Shown one piece after another: positions 61,260 through 64,000 of a stretch of 64,000 nucleotides of DNA. The notes beneath the pieces are model-generated. The model saw only the letters and a list, made by a program, of their open reading frames with translations. It searched no databases and was not told the origin of the DNA. The stretch's first letter is position 1. Every line of letters starts with the position of its first letter. A program made the translations under genes and the position numbers. This DNA is from M0108 sp963841065. GTDB lineage: Bacteria > Pseudomonadota > Gammaproteobacteria > Chromatiales > Chromatiaceae. The stretch is from positions 1-64,000 of the forward strand of contig CAWJBI010000051.1 in NCBI GenBank assembly GCA_963841065.1, written 5' to 3'.

Positions 61260-62473
61260 CGAAAGTTCAGGGACATGGCTTGGCGGACCTCGTCCATGGT
61301 CTTGCGCGCAACGAGGCGGGCGGCCTCGCAGCCCGCGGCGATCAGGTCCCGCACCCGTTCCGGTTGCTCCTCGAATTCCCGGGCACGCTGCTGGATGGGT
61401 TTGAGTTCCGCCAGCACGGCCGCGATGACCGGTTGCTTGCAGTCGAGGCACCCTATGCCCGCCGAGCGGCAGCCCTCCGCGACCCAGGCCCGGGTCTCGT
61501 CGCTGGAATAGACCTGATGGAGCTGATAGACGGGGCACTTGGCGGGCTCGCCGGGGTCGGTGCGACGGACCCGCGCCGGGTCCGTGGGCATGGTGCGCAG
61601 GGCCTTTTCCACCTGGGCGGGCGGGTCGCGCAGGGCGATGGTGTTGCCGTAGGACTTCGACATCTTCTGGCCGTCCAGCCCGGGCATCTTGGAGGCCTTG
61701 GTGAGCAGGGCCTGGGGTTCCGGCAGAATGATGCGGCCGCTGCCTTCCAGGTAGCCGGAGAGGCGCTCGCGGTCACTCAGGCCGATGTTGCCCTGGGATT
61801 CGAGGAGGGCCCGCGCCATTTCCAGGGCCTCGTGATCGCCCTGCTCCAGATAGGCCTTGCGCAGCTTGTCGAAGAGCTTGGCGTTCTTTTTGCCCATCTT
61901 GTCCTTGGCCTGTTCCGCCTTCTGCGCGAAGTCCGGCTCGCGGCCAAAGATGTGGTTGAAGCGTCGCGCGATCTCGCGCGTCAGCTCCACATGGGCGACC
62001 TGGTCCTCGCCTACCGGGACCAGGCCGGCCTTGTACATGAGGATGTCGGCGCTCTGGAGGAGGGGATAGCCGAGAAAGCCATAGGTGGCCAGGTCGCGCT
62101 CCTTCAGCCGCTCCTGCTGATCCTTGAAGCTGGGCACCCGCTCCAGCCAACCCAGGGGGGTGATCATGGACAGCAGCAGGTGGAGTTCCGCGTGCTCGGG
62201 GACTCGGGACTGGATGAAGAGGGTCGCCTGGTCCGGATCGATGCCCGCGGCCAGCCAGTCCACCACCATATCCCAGATGCTGGCGGGAATGATGGAGGGA
62301 TCCTCGTAGTGGGTGGTCAGGGCATGCCAGTCGGCAACGAAGAAGAAGCAGGTGTATTCGTGCTGCAAGGCCACCCAGTTCTTGAGGACACCGTGATAGT
62401 GACCCAGGTGCAGGCGGCCGGTGGGCCGCATGCCAGAAAGGACGCGGCCGTTGGAGGTGGTTGCGGAGTTCAA
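61256..62473 (-). CDS. trpS: Tryptophanyl-tRNA synthetase TrpS
   Basis: A class I synthetase of about 405 residues, the longer proteobacterial form. The HIGH-type motif is RPTGRLHLGHYHG and the KMSKS motif is GQKMSKSYGN. A cysteine-containing insert near the C-terminus (GCLDCKQP) is typical of this form. No ATG fits in frame close to the conserved start; TTG at 62473 (LNSATTSNGRVLSGMRPTG) is used. It precedes scpA, and the M50 protease gene lies upstream. Confidence 0.93.
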   Translation of the reverse strand: MNSATTSNGRVLSGMRPTGRLHLGHYHGVLKNWVALQHEYTCFFFVADWHALTTHYEDPSIIPASIWDMVVDWLAAGIDPDQATLFIQSRVPEHAELHLLLSMITPLGWLERVPSFKDQQERLKERDLATYGFLGYPLLQSADILMYKAGLVPVGEDQVAHVELTREIARRFNHIFGREPDFAQKAEQAKDKMGKKNAKLFDKLRKAYLEQGDHEALEMARALLESQGNIGLSDRERLSGYLEGSGRIILPEPQALLTKASKMPGLDGQKMSKSYGNTIALRDPPAQVEKALRTMPTDPARVRRTDPGEPAKCPVYQLHQVYSSDETRAWVAEGCRSAGIGCLDCKQPVIAAVLAELKPIQQRAREFEEQPERVRDLIAAGCEAARLVARKTMDEVRQAMSLNFR

Positions 62474-62543
62474 GGCGGGAGTTCCCCGTGGGTTCGGATG
62501 CCGATTCGAAAAAATGGGTGAGGAATGGGACGCGCGGCTAGAC

Positions 62544-63215
62544 TTAGGGCATGAAGATTTCGCGCACCACGCCGGCACCGGGCATGAGGCCGATGGTCAG
62601 GTTCACCAGGGGCCCCAGCAGGGTGCCCAGGACCCCCGTGGCCAGGAGGACTACCAGCAGGATGAGGCCGTAGGGCTCCAGGCGCGAGAAGCCGAGGGCC
62701 AGGTTGCGCGGCAGCAGGGCGTTGAGCACCCGGCCGCCATCCAGCGGCAGGAGCGGGAAGAGGTTGAGCACCATCAGGAGCACGTTGATCAGGACCCCGG
62801 CGGCGCCCATGTAGGCCAGCGGTTGGGCCAGCCAGGGCGACACATTCCACAGGGCCAGGGCAAGCTGGATCGCCAGCCCCCAGAGGACCGCCATCACCAG
62901 GTTGGCGCCGGGCCCGGCCAGGGCGACCAGGGCCATGTCGCGGCGGGGATGGCGCAGGTTGCGGACATCCACGGGCACCGGCTTGGCCCAGCCGAAGAGA
63001 AAGCCCGTGAGGAAAAAGGTCGCCAGGGGCACCATGACGGTTCCGACAGGGTCGATGTGCTTGAGGGGATTGAGGGTCACCCGGCCCAGCATGCGCGCCG
63101 TGCGGTCACCCAGGTAACCGGCGGCCCAACCGTGAGCGGCCTCGTGCACCGTAATGGCGAAGAGCACCGGCAACACCATGATGGCCAGGATTTGAACGTG
63201 ATTAAGGATATCCAT
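62544..63215 (-). CDS. Site-2 protease-like M50 metallopeptidase
   Basis: A 223-residue membrane protease. The zinc motif HEAAH is at residues 24-28 in the first helix, and the second ligand motif NLFPLLPLDGGR is near residue 168. Six hydrophobic segments are visible. It belongs to the small YwhC/Rip-like group often found beside trpS and scpAB in proteobacteria. Substrate unknown. Confidence 0.92.
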   Translation of the reverse strand: MDILNHVQILAIMVLPVLFAITVHEAAHGWAAGYLGDRTARMLGRVTLNPLKHIDPVGTVMVPLATFFLTGFLFGWAKPVPVDVRNLRHPRRDMALVALAGPGANLVMAVLWGLAIQLALALWNVSPWLAQPLAYMGAAGVLINVLLMVLNLFPLLPLDGGRVLNALLPRNLALGFSRLEPYGLILLVVLLATGVLGTLLGPLVNLTIGLMPGAGVVREIFMP

Positions 63216-63394
63216 GGCGGCATTATAACCGCTAGCGTTGAGGATCCGCGCGGTCGTCCGTCGCGCCGATGGCTGGGAAGTGATCGAGGGCCTTGGCTGC
63301 GACCCCTTGGCCTGGCCGCGACCATAAGCGCCCTGATTTTAGGCCATACAACATGTTCCATCACCTGGCTTTCCCTAATTTGGACTCGACTGCC

Positions 63395-64000
63395 ATGAAA
63401 ACCTGTAACTTTTTTTCGGTATTGATTTTCGCCCTTGTCGCTTCTTGGGCGTCCAACGTGGGTGCCGAGACCACGGCACTCGACCTCTATATAGCCAAGC
63501 CGGATCCCAATTATGGCTATACCCATCTCGAAACCCGGATAGGCGAAGGCTACACCATCCATGAAATTGCCATGACCTCACAGGCATGGCGCACGCCGGC
63601 CGAGGTCGACCGCACCTTATGGCAGCATGAGGTACTGATTGCCGTGCCCTGGTTCCCCTTCACAGCGGACCAGCATACCGCTCTCCTGGTCATCAACGGC
63701 GGTCAGAACCAAAAGTCGACGTCGGGGAACGATGCTTTGATCGGTCTGCTGTCTGTCGCGACCGGCGCGGTGAGCGCCATGGTCAATCAGGTCCCCAACC
63801 AGCCGCTGACCTTCACCGATGAAGGCTCGGCACGGGCAGAGGACGCCCTGCTGGCCTACGGCATGGACAAATACCTCGTGACGGGCGACCCCGAATGGCT
63901 GGCGCAACTGCCGATGACCAAGGCGGTCGTGCGCGCCATGGATACCGTGCAAACTTTCATCGATGAGTGGGACGGCGGGTTGATCAAGCCCTCGTCCATT
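63395..64000 (+). CDS. PhoPQ-activated pathogenicity-related (PqaA-type) protein, partial
   Basis: The frame is open to the window edge: 202 codons, no stop. The N-terminus MKTCNFFSVLIFALVASWAS is a Sec signal peptide. The mature part has DLYIAKPDPNYGYTHLETRI, EIAMTSQAWRTPAEVD, LLVINGGQNQ and NQVPNQPLTF, in the order of the PhoPQ_related family, an alpha/beta-hydrolase-like group. The catalytic half would lie beyond 64000. Confidence 0.8.
   Translation, partial: MKTCNFFSVLIFALVASWASNVGAETTALDLYIAKPDPNYGYTHLETRIGEGYTIHEIAMTSQAWRTPAEVDRTLWQHEVLIAVPWFPFTADQHTALLVINGGQNQKSTSGNDALIGLLSVATGAVSAMVNQVPNQPLTFTDEGSARAEDALLAYGMDKYLVTGDPEWLAQLPMTKAVVRAMDTVQTFIDEWDGGLIKPSSI

Overview
The window is GC-rich gammaproteobacterial chromosome, most likely from a purple sulfur or related sulfur-oxidising bacterium (order Chromatiales). 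The evidence is a soxYZAXB thiosulfate-oxidation cluster, housekeeping genes of gammaproteobacterial type (trmB, mutY-yggX, aspS, rluB-scpB-scpA-trpS) and two tRNA genes. I cannot name the genus from sequence alone. Coding density is high, and the high GC content produces many long antisense reading frames that I treat as shadows.

Layout. 1-1122: decayed IS481-type insertion sequence. 1140-1547: a Met-rich membrane protein of unknown function. 2144-10720: soxY, soxZ, soxA, soxX, soxB, a double-thioredoxin SoxW-like protein, and a sensor kinase/response regulator pair that resembles the TtrSR/ThsSR tetrathionate and thiosulfate sensors; all are on the plus strand and probably form one regulatory and metabolic unit. 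10811-14993: a MazF toxin stub, a FetAB-type ABC exporter, trmB and a KefB-like antiporter. 15209-21848: tRNA-Gly(CCC), asmA, mutY, yggX, tRNA-Phe(GAA), a glycerophosphodiesterase, a HIT protein and a lipoprotein. 21849-33006: a noncoding stretch with DnaA-box-like sites, then a long minus-strand run of transport genes: ion channel, DUF2955 protein, HlyD and NodT proteins, AI-2E-type permease, and a yhhJ-rbbA-yhiI export system. 33159-44435: selO, an Old Yellow Enzyme, thiOSGE, glnS, a CHAD protein, nudB and aspS. 44674-52162: an accessory catabolic island with porin-like protein, sulfatase, SMP-30 lactonase, cupin, FAH hydrolase, metallo-beta-lactamase-fold protein and a divergent AraC regulator, ending at an ISAs1 remnant. 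52587-57918: a class III nucleotide cyclase operon with two paralogous Met-rich membrane proteins, then a divergent GGDEF gene whose tail runs into an IS3 remnant. 57977-64000: a sulfotransferase, the rluB-scpB-scpA-trpS-M50 protease block and the start of a PqaA-type protein.

The most interesting candidate for an undescribed system is the cyclase operon at 52587-55758. Three genes are coupled by ATGA overlaps. Two encode single-pass membrane proteins with Met/Asn-rich coiled-coil-like regions and a shared C-terminal motif, and a third paralogue lies at 1140-1547 near the sox genes. The catabolic island is the second candidate.

Sequence quality matters for reading this window. At least 25 reading-frame breaks occur in otherwise well-conserved genes (soxA, soxB, the sensor kinase, mutY, rbbA, yhiI, glnS, the SMP-30 gene, cupin, FAH), and nearly every one is repaired by removing a single extra base. 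That one-sided pattern suggests insertion-type sequencing errors more than gene decay. I annotate these genes as single coding regions and give the break positions. The IS remnants, MazF stub and ABM fragment show true truncation and are called as pseudogenes.
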